Position numbers and translations under genes: made by a program
Source of the DNA: Vanilla planifolia
Lineage: Eukaryota; Streptophyta; Magnoliopsida; Asparagales; Orchidaceae
DNA length: 64,000 bases
Assembly (NCBI GenBank): GCA_023846275.1
Contig: CM043872.1
Span: forward strand, 11,711,170-11,775,169
Direction of reading: 5' to 3'
Part shown: positions 45,722-56,839 of the stretch, piece by piece
Position numbering within the stretch: the stretch's first letter is position 1
How the letters are laid out: each line of letters opens with the position of its first letter
The notes under the pieces: generated by a model
The model's database searches: none
Told to the model about the DNA's origin: nothing
The model's input: only the letters and a program-made list of their open reading frames with translations

Positions 45722-47435
45722 ACCAAATGGTAGCACAAACTACAATAAGCAACTCAGAGTCAACATTAAGAAAAAAAAATGAGAAAGATAAACCCAAAAA
45801 ACTCAAAAAGGCAACATGCAAGAGATACCCATTCAAGATAATCTAAACTAAGAGAGGACCAAAAACACACAAGGGCCACTCTACATGCTAAGCCCACAAT
45901 CTCTTCAATAGTATAAAGGGGGGTTACTCAAAAAGAGCCCAAATAAACTAATATCAATAAAAAAGAGGAAAGTAAATGTCACATAGGCATATATTGAAAG
46001 TACTAAAAAGACTTTACTAAACTACACAATCGTGATCCAAACACGTAAGGAAATTGATAAATACAAAATAGAGAAGATAATGATAGACAAGTTTCCTGAA
46101 TAAAGCTAGAAGAAGACAAAGGTTGAAAATTTGAGCAAACTTTAAATGACAAAGTAAAAGGAGGATGATGAAGTGAAAACGAAATAATAAGGTGAAAAGG
46201 AAACAACAAAGTGAAAATAAAACCATTACACAATAATGACAAGAAGGTGATGTCATCGAGTTGAAGATAAACTGGCATGACATCTAACTCTTAGGTCTCG
46301 CACCCCTTCTCTCAGTATCAGATCCTTAACAAATCAGAATGTTAGAGTTCTTACTATGATCAAACCTAAGACCTCAATAAGATGTGATAGAATAGTAAAC
46401 TTTTTACATGTTAAGATCATTATTTTCAAAGGGTAGCCTCCACATTTACAAAAAGCCTAAACATAAATGATAAAATAAAAATTTAAAAACTAAATTAAAA
46501 ATTAAAAATTTGTGGTCAAAAGTTATCATTTTGGTTCCAAAAAACTATTCTCTAAAAAGTTTTTGTCAAAGAAGTCATCATAGTTATTACCAAACAACTT
46601 TCAAAAAAATTATCATTTTAGTTCAAAAGTTTTGCAATCAAATCTATTACCAAGAATCTTTCCAAAAAGTTATATTTTTGGTTCAATAACAATATATTTT
46701 GTGGTGGTTTTTGAGGGTTAAATATGTTTTAGTGTGCCTTGAGTCAGGTCAACAGCTCAGGGTGATGTTGACAAATCCATGTGCATTCGCAGCTCACCCG
46801 AATTGCTCTTTTTATGAGATGGATTGGAGGGTTGGGATGTCAAAGGTCAATTAATGGGTCAACACAGCATTAATGGATCTATGTGCACCCTTTGCAAGTC
46901 ACAACAACTATTTTATCAATGGATCGGATTAGCAAGTTAGACAGCTTCAATGGATCTAGGTGGTGGATCGCATGAACTGTGCTACTAACGAGCCAGTGCG
47001 ATGCAAAAAATCTAGATGCATTCATGGGTCACATTAATCTATGATCCAAAAGGGGCCTGAAACACCCATTCGTCATCCATTTTGATCGAACACGATTCCA
47101 GCTAGCCATTATTGAGTTAAGTTAGGTTGGGCCAACGGTGATCGATGAAGGTGGTGGTTAATGATGGAGCCAATCAGAATGAGCCAAATAGGCCATTGTT
47201 TTATTTCTTTTTGTATTCTTAGCATAACATTTGAGCCCAAAATATAATTTTAGGCATTGTCTTGACTCTACATATAAAGAATAGATACCTTGATTATCTA
47301 GAAGTACTGACACCTTCCTAACTAGTGCTTGGGCATTGAAAATTTGATCAATGTCCTCACAAACTAAATATGTTTTGTTTTTTACCAAGAGAAGAAAATC
47401 GATTAGAGTTTCTCTAATCTCTTTCAAAAGTATTA
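45722..47435 (-). repeat. 5' LTR of nested chromovirus
   Basis: About 1.7 kb and uninterrupted. Its right part (47,430-46,450) matches 41,830-41,028 and its left part (46,440-45,722) matches 38,099-37,350. This shows that the other LTR was split. Overlapping minus frames at 46,003-46,283 and a frame at 47,158-47,427 lie in the LTR and have no motif. Its inner edge abuts the primer site. Confidence 0.82.
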
Positions 47436-47439
47436 ATGT

Positions 47440-48300
47440 TTTTTATGCTTGTGTAACAAGCTAGATCATAGGAGCAAGAATTGGAAATCTTTGAAGGTTT
47501 AAAGGCGACAATAATGAAAAAAGAGGAACCTTTGCCAATAAAGAGTTCATATCCATTTAGGAAGTCTTTTTAGAAATAAAAGATTTCAAATGTGTTGATG
47601 CCTCCAACATAACCACAAAATACCATAGCTGGTAGGAGCAAAATTATCATGATGTTTGGTTAGAAAATCCCTTATGTGCAAAATATGGTGAATTTCACTA
47701 AATGGATTAATTGGTTCAAGAAGGGGGCCGACCTAAATGTTTTATTTATGGAGAGTATGAGCACTTAGTTAATGCCTATCTTTTGGTAGTATCAAAGATG
47801 GTTTCTTTCCAAGGAGCATTGGCCATAGTGCTGGTAGAGGAGGTTATGGTCTAAGTAGAGGGAGTGTCTTAATGATACCATTAGGGAGTATAGAAAGAGG
47901 TCAATCTATAGTCTAAGGTGAATAGCTTGTGATGTATGCCATCACCCAACAAGATTCTCCTTTCTCAATCAATGTGATAGTATATATGATATTCTTTCAA
48001 TAGTTATTAGCAACTATCTTATTTGTTAATGGTGCCTTGTATTCATTCACATATAATTATATGCTTCATGTACTGATTATCAAATTGAACTAAATGAATA
48101 ACCTTTTATTTAAGAAATTTCTTGATGGAAGTAAAATTTTAGTGAATGCATTTTTTCAAGGAGAAATAAAAATGGTAAAGAAATTTCTTGCTAAATTATT
48201 TATCTTTCCGTAAGCTAAATTTTATATCAATCTAAGCATGGACTAGCTATATGAACATCAAGTAATTATTAATTACATGTAAAAGGGTGGTACATGAACT
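47440..48300 (+). pseudogene. Tekay-like gag end and protease
   Basis: Gag resumes after the nested element: RSKNWKS / EQELEIFEGLKATIMKKEEP (about 47,470-47,535) fits the A-x-x-x-E-Q-E-L-E ... K-K stretch after the gag core. A Gly-rich HSAGRGGYGLSRGS follows near 47,830-47,870, where zinc knuckle and G-R-G repeats normally sit. The protease starts VMYAITQQDSPFS (47,929), the V-Y-A-L-T block. LFVNGALYSF near 48,021-48,050 stands in the place of the L-F-D-T-G-A-T-H-S-F active site, with Asp changed to Asn and Thr lost. INLSMD, stop, LYEHQVIINY (48,225-48,275) matches L-G-M-D-W-L-x-x-H-x-A-x-I-D. Confidence 0.75.
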
Positions 48301-49000
48301 ACACCAAATGGAGAGAAAGTGGTCTTCTTTAGTAAATAAAGAGGAATTGCACTTGTTACGATTAAGGCTCAAAAAATGAGACAAAAGGCTATGATTAAAG
48401 CTCAGTGAGGAGTACCTATGTTGTTTTTGAAAAAAATGATGGTAGTTAATAAATGTTCATAGTTTACTTTGAATTAAATAAATTTACTATTAAGAATAAA
48501 AACTTGTTGATTAATGATCTATTTAATTAGTTGCAAAGTGTTGTAGTATTCACTAAGATTGATTTAAAATTGTGCTAGCACAATTGAACATCAAAGAGAA
48601 AATATAGCTAAGTCTACTTTTAAAACACATTATAGGTATTATAAGTTATTGGTATTACCATTTGGTCTAAAAAAATGCACCTACACACTTTATAAACTTA
48701 ATGAATGAAATTTTTAGAAGTTGTTTAAATCAATTCACGATCATCTTTATTGATATTCTTATCTATTGTAAATCTTTAGAAGATCATGTTGAGAATTTTC
48801 ATACTTTATTGCAAATTTTAAGAGAGAATCAACTATCAACAAAATTTTTTTAGTGTAAATTTTAGTTATCTCAAGTGGTATTTTAAGACATGTGATTAGT
48901 GTAGTAAGGATAGATTAGTCCATACCCACCTCTATTCTACAGATTCAAAGTTTATTGGATTTAATTAATCATTACTAGAAATAAAGTTTTGCTCAATAAC
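48300..49000 (+). pseudogene. Tekay-like reverse transcriptase
   Basis: Plus-strand blocks: VPMLFLKKMMVVN (48,411-48,449) for P-V-L-F-V-K-K-K-D-G-S; LVAKCCSIHxD near 48,531 for L-x-G-A-x-x-F-S-K-I-D; IIGIISYWYYHLV near 48,633-48,668 for T-R-Y-G-H-Y-E-F-L-V-M-P-F-G-L; NAPTHFINLMNEIF from about 48,675; FIDILIYCKSLEDHVENF then TLLQILRENQLSTKFF; and LSQVVF. The catalytic F-I-D-D-I-L has become FIDIL by loss of one Asp codon (Asp kept at 48,752). The frame is otherwise long here. Confidence 0.88.
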
Positions 49001-49842
49001 TTCCCAACTAATAGATTAACTCAGAAAGCCATGAAAGTTTAGTAGGATACTAACTATATGAATAACTTCCTAAAGCTTCAAAGAAACTAACCACAACTCT
49101 AATCTTGGTTCTACTAAAAGGATCTAATGTATACTAAAGTTTTAATGATGCTTTACTTTAAGGATTGGTTGTACTAATGCAAAATAATAGAGTTGTTTCT
49201 TACAAGAGAATTATCCAATACATTATTACAAACATTGCCAATTCCAAAATATAATTGAGAATGTGTAACCATGAATTTTGTTATTAGACTACCTAGAACA
49301 CCTATAGAGCATGAGTAAATATGGATAGTTATAGATAAATTGATTAGCTTTGTGCATTTCCTTACTATTAGAATGACCCACATTATGGAGAAACCAACTT
49401 TGTTATTTATTTATCATATTATGAGACAACAAGGAGTTTTAAAAGAGATTTTTTATAAAGACCCTAGATTTATTTCCTAATTCTAAATAATATGAATAAA
49501 GCTTTTAAAACTCAACTGAGACTTAACATATCTTTTCACTACCAAAATAATAGGCAAACTAGAAAACTATTAAGTCTCATGAGTATTTCAAAAGACTTTT
49601 TCTGTTAGACTTTGGGGTGATTGAGAGGGCCACATACCATTGATAGAATTTGCTAATAATAATAGTTTCTAGCCTAATGTTAGAATGACACATTATGAAG
49701 CCTTATATGAAACAAAGTGCTAATCCCCTTTATATTGGTTTGAGGGCAAAGAAAGGTAATTGATTAGATTTAACTTTTTTTAGGAGACCTTGAAAATGAT
49801 AAGAATAATCTGAAGTAAAAAACCAGTGTATAAATCTGATAA
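49000..49842 (+). pseudogene. Tekay-like integrase
   Basis: TMNFVIRLPRTPIEHE (from 49,269) matches I-x-M-D-F-V-x-G-L-P-R-T, with the catalytic Asp changed to Asn. IWIVIDKLISFVHFL and MRQQGVLKEIFYKDPRFIS match W-V-I-V-D-R-L-x-K-x-A-H-F-L and V-x-L-H-G-V-P-x-x-I-x-S-D-R-D-x-R-F. FHYQNNRQTRKLL near 49,536 matches F-H-P-Q-T-D-G-Q-S-E-R, with Glu lost. IPLIEFANNNSF and MTHYEALYETKC (49,640-49,725) match L-P-L-x-E-F-A-Y-N-N-S and M-A-P-Y-E-A-L-Y-G-R-K-C. RNase H (49.0-49.2) is unreadable. The C-terminus stops where the 3' LTR begins. An antisense frame at 49,174-49,383 is a shadow. Confidence 0.88.
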
Positions 49843-49933
49843 TATGGGGTGAATTATAGACTTCAAAATAATTTTTGATATTTTTTATTATATTTATTTC
49901 TCTAAAATAATTTTATGTTTGTAAAAAATCTTG

Positions 49934-49968
<35 letters not shown>

Positions 49969-51835
49969 TATAAATATTATAAAAAATAAAGATAAAAATT
50001 AAAATGGGATACCAAAATTTTTAGGTGATTCAGTTTAAATTAGAAACTACGTCTACCCTCAATCGAGGTTATCAAAAATACCACTAAAAAAAGGTTGCAA
50101 CTTAAGATTTTTTCTTATGGTTTACCTTTAACTTACTAGTTTTTGTAAGTTCAACTATAGCCAAGCCTTTGCAAGCTCAATCTCAACACAATTTTTTTAT
50201 AAAATCAAATCAAACTTAGGCTTTAACAAAAATCAAGCCAACCAACCCAAAAGAAAAAAGAAAAAATACAACAAGAAAAAGATTCTAATAAATTCATAAA
50301 ACTTCTTACACTTATTGATTAATGAAATAGGGCATAACGAGTTTAAATTTAAGAAAAAAAATGAGTGTTGTATTGTTGACCCATAGCCATGATGTTTTGT
50401 TTGATGATAATAAATCATAAGTATTTCTAATAAATTTTTAGATTTTAGGTAGTCGATAGTTATAGTCATGAGAGAACTAAAAGAAGCAGATGCATAAATA
50501 TTAAATTCCATGAAGATCAACTTGGTTAGAGTGGCAAACTATAGAGACATATATTTTGGACTTAATTTTATATATTTTAGTTTTATTTTAATTAGAATGT
50601 TAAGCTTGATTAAAATATTTATTAAGATGTACATAAATTAAATTAAAATTAATCTTCTAAAAAATATATTAACATATTTAGATTTCTAATATTTTTTATC
50701 CATCCTCCTTAATTATTTTGATCGATCATTTTTTATTCTAATAATATCTTTGAAATCCTTAAATAATATTTGCAAAAAAAAAATAATAACTCTCATAACT
50801 ATTTTAATTAATTATTAAGAAAAATTAATTAAAATTATCGAACTCGTTCAATACAGCTACAAGCCATTTTGGGTCAAGGCAATTAATCTTAATGATTTAC
50901 AAGATCATGAGAAAGAAAGGAATAAGAATATGAAATATTTTTTCTAACTTTATTTTATAGATACATATAATGAAAAAATCACCTTAGTTGTTGTTCATAC
51001 TTAGTTTCGTGTCATAAAATGATAGAGGCCCCATTATTATGAGCATAAGATGCTAGGTGATGTTGGTAATAGCTCTGTGATACATAAGAAAATTATCTCT
51101 ACTATCGTTGCTACTTAACTAGGGGCCACGACATGAAAGAAGCCCCACTATGTGTGCAAAAGACGCTAAGCAATGTGGGTTATAGCTCTTTTATAGATGA
51201 TAACTTGACATAGAATCCCAATGAGTGAGGACAATAATCATACAAGAAACTTTTATCTTTAAAGAAAGAAATAATAAAGAAATGAGAAACAAAATAAGGA
51301 AAGATAAAATGAATTTGAATTCGAAAAAGAAAGTGAAAGTAAACGATATGATACAATATGAGCATTATATGATATTATTACTACATGATGACTATATGCA
51401 TTTATAATCATGACAACTTTGATTTCTTTTATAGATTATTATACACTATTCTATTCATCATCTCTTTCATACCCATTGGCTACATATTTGCATGTTTATA
51501 CAAAATTTATGCTTATAGATTATAGTTTTCCTCTAGAGTATATGATGCTAATTCTCTACTTATTTTGTATGTGAGGACCTATACTTCTTAATTGTTATGC
51601 TAGTATTCTTATTTTAGGTTTTACTTTGTATAACAACTATGGAATTTTGTGTATTGCTCTTTTAATTGGTTATTCCATCTTAAGTGTTATGTAGATTGAG
51701 ATATTTTATTATAAAACAAACTTAATTTTGGTTTGTGTCCTCTACTTTTATTGCATGCTCTATTTTAATTAGTATTGTGATATTTTTTTTGTATTTTATT
51801 AGATTTTATTGAGATTATATAAGATAGGGCTGATA
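49843..51835 (+). repeat. 3' LTR of the Tekay-like element (copy d)
   Basis: The head TATGGGGTGAATTATAG (49,844-49,860) directly follows integrase. TTTTTAGGTGATTCAGTTT and ACTACGTCTACCC follow (50,018-50,058). The tail (51,000-51,835) matches the 5' LTR tail and carries two sub-repeats 114 bp apart (GAGGCCCCATTATTATG at 51,025 and GAAGCCCCACTATGTG at 51,139). It is longer than the 5' LTR, so one copy has gained or lost sequence. Chance frames: 50,233-50,520 minus, 51,180-51,407 both strands. Confidence 0.72.
49935..49965. repeat. AT microsatellite
   Basis: About 15 uninterrupted AT units inside the 3' LTR head. No similar run is present in the paired 5' LTR at 35.4-35.5 kb, so it expanded after insertion or was lost there. 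Confidence 0.9.
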
Positions 51836-51839
51836 CCAA

Positions 51840-52745
51840 TTATCATAATTATTGATAATGTAAGCCATGGAATACCAAAGACCATGTCATTGTGATGTTG
51901 GAAGATTTGGATGTGCTTTCAAACTATATGATAAGATCACCCTTGCTTTTGTAAGTACCTAGATTTGGAGCTATACATAACAATGAACCCACTATCATGA
52001 ACACAATATCTTGAGCAATATGAGTGATTGTTCCTTAATAAATGATGATATGATATGGGATCTTAATGAGTAATGATAGTAGTTATATACAAAAATTTGG
52101 TCCAAGAAATAAATGAGAAAGAAATAAAGAATAATCAAATAAATTTGAATATGAAAGTAAGAAAAAGAAAAAAAGTAAAAATATTATGTGACCTAAGTAA
52201 TGTATTATACTAGTATTATAGGATGACTATTTATATGTATGATAATGATGCATACAAGCATATACATAATGATTATATACCCACATATCATTATAAGTAG
52301 TCATGCATTATTTTATTTAATACTTCATCTTATTTATGAGATACCTTATTGCATTTTTTTATTTTTTTATAACTAGTGTTTTGTCAATTGAGCATATCAT
52401 GAATAGACTAAAATGCAGATGTACACAAAGTTTGAGCATAGCTTGAGACCCTTGGTGTGAGAGTGTGTTTTTATGTATGAGCTTAATGAGAGATCATATG
52501 TATGTGAGAACCTTGGTGTAGTATTTGATAAATAACATATCTATGTTCATTTTCAACTTTTCTATTATATGACATCTTGAAGACCATATTGTTTGTTTTT
52601 ATTTGGTTGTTTCTTATGAGATGTCACATGAATTGAGGTATTTCATCATCAATGCCCACATGTTTTTTATTGGTGTACTTGAGATGTTGTTCCTTACTCT
52701 ATTTTAACCCAAAAGTTTATTATTTTGAGCATTTTATCAAGTTTT
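51840..52745 (+). repeat. Extra copy of the LTR tail, in tandem
   Basis: This repeats the tail module directly after the 3' LTR. Shared landmarks with 35,700-36,640: ATATGATAAGATCACCC with ACATGATAAGATCACTCCC, AAAGAATAATCAAATAAATT with AAAGATTAAATAAATT, ATTATAGGATGACTAT with ACTATGGGATGACTAT, GAATTGAGGTATTTCATCAT with GGATTGAGATATTTTATTAT. It has no head module, primer site or gag after it, so it is not simply another element end. Confidence 0.68.
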
Positions 52746-52749
52746 ACCT

Positions 52750-54350
52750 ATTTTAAGTAGATGAGTCATGATATTAACATTACTCCTCGACACTTTGAAT
52801 TCAAATTTTTCATTATAAAAGTCATGTTTGATCACTTGATCCCATATATCATGTTGAAGGATGTCACTAAAGGTTTGCATCAAAGTAATAACATGCATGA
52901 TAATAATTTCTTTTATTGCATAAATGCATCAATCATTGACACTTAAATTCCTACATTAACTAAGTGCCTTGTAGATAAGTTTTGTGGTTGATGAAGGTGA
53001 AGCAAACTAATTTTCCCTTAGAAATTAGTATGCCTACAACAGTAGCACAACAATATTTTGTCCTTCTTCCCTATAATGACTAGAACTACTAGGGCAAGCT
53101 ATGCTCACTCCTAATGTAATAATTGAGCTCATAGAGCCCAACCTTCTTCTTTTTCTTTGACTCTTTGTGATAAGCCACAAATACATGATTTCAACCCCTT
53201 ATTTTCTTTATCATGCCAGTAGTATTCTCTTTTAGAGATACCTACTCATGCATTAAGCTTTGTCTTAAGCATTATTATTAAAATTATTTGATGTCTCACC
53301 TTTTTTAGGGGCTTAAACATCTTCTTTGCCCTCACAAAAAATGACACAAACTTTATTAAGTGGATTGAGAACTATTTGATAGTAAGAAATTGGTTTTTCC
53401 TTATATTATAGGTACTTCGTCTATAAACAAGATTGGCTCCATCTTGGGTGCCTTCTTGACGCTACATTAAGAATAAAGAGAGATGTCTTGTATTTTTAAT
53501 TCCTTATTCATTAAGATTTGAATGGATGTGGATTAAGCTTCCTCTCCAGCCAACTCAAGGCCCCGTAAGGACATACAAGTCTTGTAATAAGGTGTGGATA
53601 AATTCACAACAAAGGGCATCGATAGATATTATTCCAAGGACAAGTTTTCTTTAGAATTCCTATTTCAACCCAATAAGAGAAAAATCTTTTGTATCCTTAT
53701 CATCATACTACTAAAGGGAAAAGAAGAGCATATGATCTACTCTATAGCATCCTCTTTCTTACATTTAAGAGTGGTCTTCTTTAACCTCTCAATGAAGACT
53801 CTTAAATGTTTTACATCTTCTCTAAGTGTCTCTTTGACATCCTAGTCTCATAATATTGAGGTATTGTCCTCTTAGTCATCCCATACTTACCCAAGTAGAT
53901 TTTACTCTCAAAATATTATTTAATATCTTAAGATTATAGTATCTCATATAAACACTTAGATCAATCCGTCAATAACAAACATGGGATAATTCATCCCTAT
54001 ACCTCTCCACCTAGATGCCTACTAAGAGCCACTCCTTGTATAGTAATTCCTCTCTCAAGTCATCACCTAATGATTATTCTTTACCTTCTTTGGTCCTAAG
54101 TTACTTTCTCTAATTTCTTAGAGGAAATAATAAGTGTTCTTTTATTAGTTGTAAAGGGTCAAACATTCTTTTTTGGCTTCCTCTTCTTATCAACCTCCTT
54201 TTGATTATCTAATAAAAGTCTTGCTCTCTAGACTAGTTTGGTGAACTTAATTCTCACTATAACTATAGTGACCCCTAACCCAACATTTCTTAGATTTAAT
54301 GTCATAACATCTAAGTCTTTTACTTTTTCCTTTTAAATTTCAAAAAAATG
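52750..54350 (-). other. Unassigned, coding-like on the minus strand
   Basis: I do not recognise a product. Minus-strand frames show short stretches with protein-like composition: HLRVFIERLKKTTLKCKKED (about 53,820-53,745) and LRGLELAGEEA (about 53,570-53,535). All are broken by stops. Plus frames at 52,761-52,946 and 53,594-53,845 have no motif. An eroded gag-like or transposon-related gene is possible. Confidence 0.25.
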
Positions 54351-55990
54351 TACAACTTTTCTTTTCTTTTACTAAAAACATGCGAAGAAATATCTCTTAA
54401 AAAAACACACTTCAGCAAAACCTTTTAAAAGTTTGCAAAAATGAATAGAAAACCTAGCTTGTAAATAAATCACTTTGAAAGTAGTCTTTGTATTAAAATA
54501 ATATTTATCAATAAGAAATTATTTTATAAACATAATACAGTTTGAGATAGCATCATAATTTAAGATAATATTATATTTCTTCTTCTTAAATAAGGAAAAT
54601 GTTATAACAACAATTGCACAACAAAATAAAAAATTACGCATCCTCTATATCAATTCAACATGCTCTATCCTTTACTGCTCTCTAATATTCTCATATATAT
54701 CTTATTTTAGCATAAAAGTTTTAGGCCAAAAATAAGTTGAGCCAATCATCACAGGCTCAATGGCAATACATGTATATGTATTAGAAAAGAACAACTTTGG
54801 GTTGTCTCATCCATGGGTCAATTTTAAGCAATACAATATAAAAAGAGCATGTAAATAAATAATAAAAGTAAAACCAATTTTAAATGTTAAATCTTCTAAA
54901 TCATTTATCTTTTGTCTTCTTTGGGTGTAGGCGTATTTCTTTTAACTGTTATTCTCTTTAAGGGTTGTCTTAAGGCAAAGCCATTTCAAATATAATTATG
55001 CATGTCTAAAAACACATCATTTCAACATAAATAGCCCAAATCAATGGCTCATTGGCTCATCTCTATCATCATCATTTGGTAATGATAATCATCACTTTGG
55101 ACAACCATTCATCTTTTCATCTTTTGAACTTGCTCTATATCTTAACCAAACTCTTTTCTCTCTCTTTATCTTTTTTCTCTTTTTAATATTCTTATCTTCC
55201 CTTTTCTTTTGTGATTATTATCATAAATATTATTTTACTTTTTTTTTTCTTTTTCTTATTGTAAACATTATCATAGTAGCATGAATATAAATAAAATGTG
55301 TAAATAAATCAAGACAAGTATATCATATACAAGCAACATTTGAAACTCAATCATTATAATTCAAGACAAATAATCATTCCCAAGGTATTCATTTAAAATC
55401 ATCTCTTTAGGCTCTATACCTCTATCAAACATCTTACATCAAACATATACACATGCACAAGATGTCCTATGCAAGCATCCTTAATTTAACATTTTCATAT
55501 CTTCACTTAAGGCCTCTAACTTACAATCAACAAAACATTAAATCATACACAAACAATGCAAGTTTGCATACCCTTTGTTTCTCATGTAGTTGTCACAACA
55601 TGGTTTGAGTTTTGTAATTATGTTATTCCTTCACATCTTAATTACTACAAAATTGTTATAATGGTTACAATTAAATCTCTCTTGATCTGTCTTTGCCTTA
55701 TACTCAACTCTTCCTAGATTCCTTCCAAACTCTTGAAAATACTTTTTCTTCTATCTTCTTTCTACTTAAGCACCCTTGGCCAAAGCTAACCACTCGAAGT
55801 TTTCCAAAACTATTTTGTAAATCTCAACCTCCCCCTATTTTATGCTTATCCAATGCCCATCCATCATCTTATAACTCTCCATCTTCCACCAACGATCATG
55901 TTTATCAACAAATGGCTCTTCAACTTCTTTTCTTATCAAATCATGATGGTTTACTATGCTTAAAATCAACTTTCTTTTATTCATGCAGCC
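54350..55990. other. No gene seen; pyrimidine-rich low-complexity DNA
   Basis: AT-rich, with a strongly pyrimidine-rich plus strand around 55,130-55,270 (CTTTTCTCTCTCTTT and long T/C runs). A 100-codon open frame at 55,693-55,995 (plus) is Ser/Pro/Phe-rich as expected of such DNA and has no motif. The right part probably belongs to the minus-strand LTR-like block that follows. Confidence 0.4.
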
Positions 55991-56836
55991 ATTAGCTGGT
56001 TTAATTTTAGAAAATTTTTAGTTATGTAGTATCATACTATAAAATCCTTACACTTTGTATCATACAATGCTTGATATTTCTCTTCATTTACACTTAATTT
56101 TACTTTCATATATATATATGATTTTGTTAATCATTTGTGCATGATCCATTCTAGCTTAAGTAGTTCAAATGCCCCTATTACATTGGCCTATACGATGTCC
56201 ATGTATCACACTGTATGATGTCCTTAGTTAAAACATCTTTCTTGATATGACAATATAATTTCCTAATATCATACCACAAGATCAAAATTTGATTTTTTTT
56301 ATTTTTTTCTTATTTCCTTTCACTTAATCATACTTGTATGATTCATAGTGTCATACCCTACAATCAAAATCTTCTCTCACGTAACCTTTTTAGAGTTGTC
56401 GACACATGGTGGCAATGCATTATTAAAAAAATGATCATATGCATATGATGTTCCAAGATGTACCCATATGATCTATTTCAACTTATTTAGTTTAGTTATT
56501 CACCTTCTATGATATTATATGATAACTTTTAATCATACTATACAATGATCTTTATTAAACTTATTTGTTACTTCTCTCCTAATCATACAATATGATCCAC
56601 TCCTATCATACTGTATGAAACTTCTAAAACTTGAAAATAAAAAAAAACTTTCATAAAAATTTATAAAACTTTCAAAAATATAACTCAATAAAGACATTAT
56701 TATTCCTATAATTTAGAGCTCTTCCCTGCTTAAATCATCTATCAATCTCAATATCATAATTTTCTTTATTTTTAACATCCCATAATTTAAATTCATCAAA
56801 ATAATTTTCTTTTATTTTTTGGATGTTACAATAACA
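55990..56836 (-). repeat. LTR-like block, minus strand, palindrome-rich
   Basis: Read on the minus strand it starts TGTTATTGTAACATCC at 56,836, like the insert start TGTTGTAACATCCC at 38,100, and both contain dense ATCATAC/GTATGAT words about 0.3-1.5 kb downstream. Between 56,040 and 56,620 at least eight such words occur, three of them forming palindromes. Family membership with the 38.1-kb insert is plausible but the alignment is loose. Confidence 0.45.
56326..56343. repeat. Perfect palindrome, 8-bp arms
   Basis: AATCATAC, spacer TT, GTATGATT. The core TCATACTTGTATGA recurs exactly at 63,520-63,533 and nearly so at 29,927 and 63,905. Confidence 0.85.
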
Positions 56837-56839
56837 CTT

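Larger units (their letters stand above)
37336..47435 (-). mobile_element. Nested minus-strand chromovirus
   Basis: A Ty3/gypsy element inserted in gag of the Tekay-like element. In minus-strand order: 5' LTR (47.43-45.72 kb), primer site (45.71), gag (45.28-44.95), RT (44.47-43.9), RNase H (43.6), integrase (43.1-42.0), chromodomain remnant (41.95-41.85), 3' LTR (41.83-37.35, itself split by an insert at 41.03-38.10). The host gag frame is broken at 37.33 and resumes at 47.44. Integrase style (a DSIFVVVD block and an M-x-x-x-E-R-F-P block) and the chromodomain point to a chromovirus of the CRM/Galadriel/Reina side rather than Tekay. Confidence 0.8.
35360..51835 (+). mobile_element. Tekay/Del-like chromovirus, split by a nested element
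   Basis: A plus-strand Ty3/gypsy element. Left part: LTR head at 35.38 kb, LTR tail to 36.64, tRNA-Met-like primer site at 36.64, gag from 36.98 to 37.33. Right part: gag end from 47.44, Gly-rich region, protease, RT, integrase, and 3' LTR from 49.84 to 51.83. The same head and tail modules occur in both LTRs. The intervening 37.34-47.43 kb is a separate minus-strand element. Without it the element is about 6.4 kb, normal for gypsy. The clade call rests on integrase and gag motif style. Confidence 0.75.

Noticed and set aside
46003-46283. Two overlapping minus-strand frames of 88 and 91 codons
   Set aside because: They lie within the 5' LTR of the inner chromovirus and are not conserved in its other LTR copy at 37.8-38.0 kb.
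47158-47427. 89-codon minus-strand frame starting MKEIRETLIDF
   Set aside because: It covers the outer end of the same LTR; the matching stretch at 41.3-41.8 kb does not keep the frame open.
49174-49383. 69-codon minus-strand frame
   Set aside because: It is antisense to the Tekay-like integrase.
55693-55995. 100-codon open frame as a gene
   Set aside because: Ser/Pro/Phe-rich composition follows from the pyrimidine-rich strand; no motif, and it lies in LTR-like DNA.
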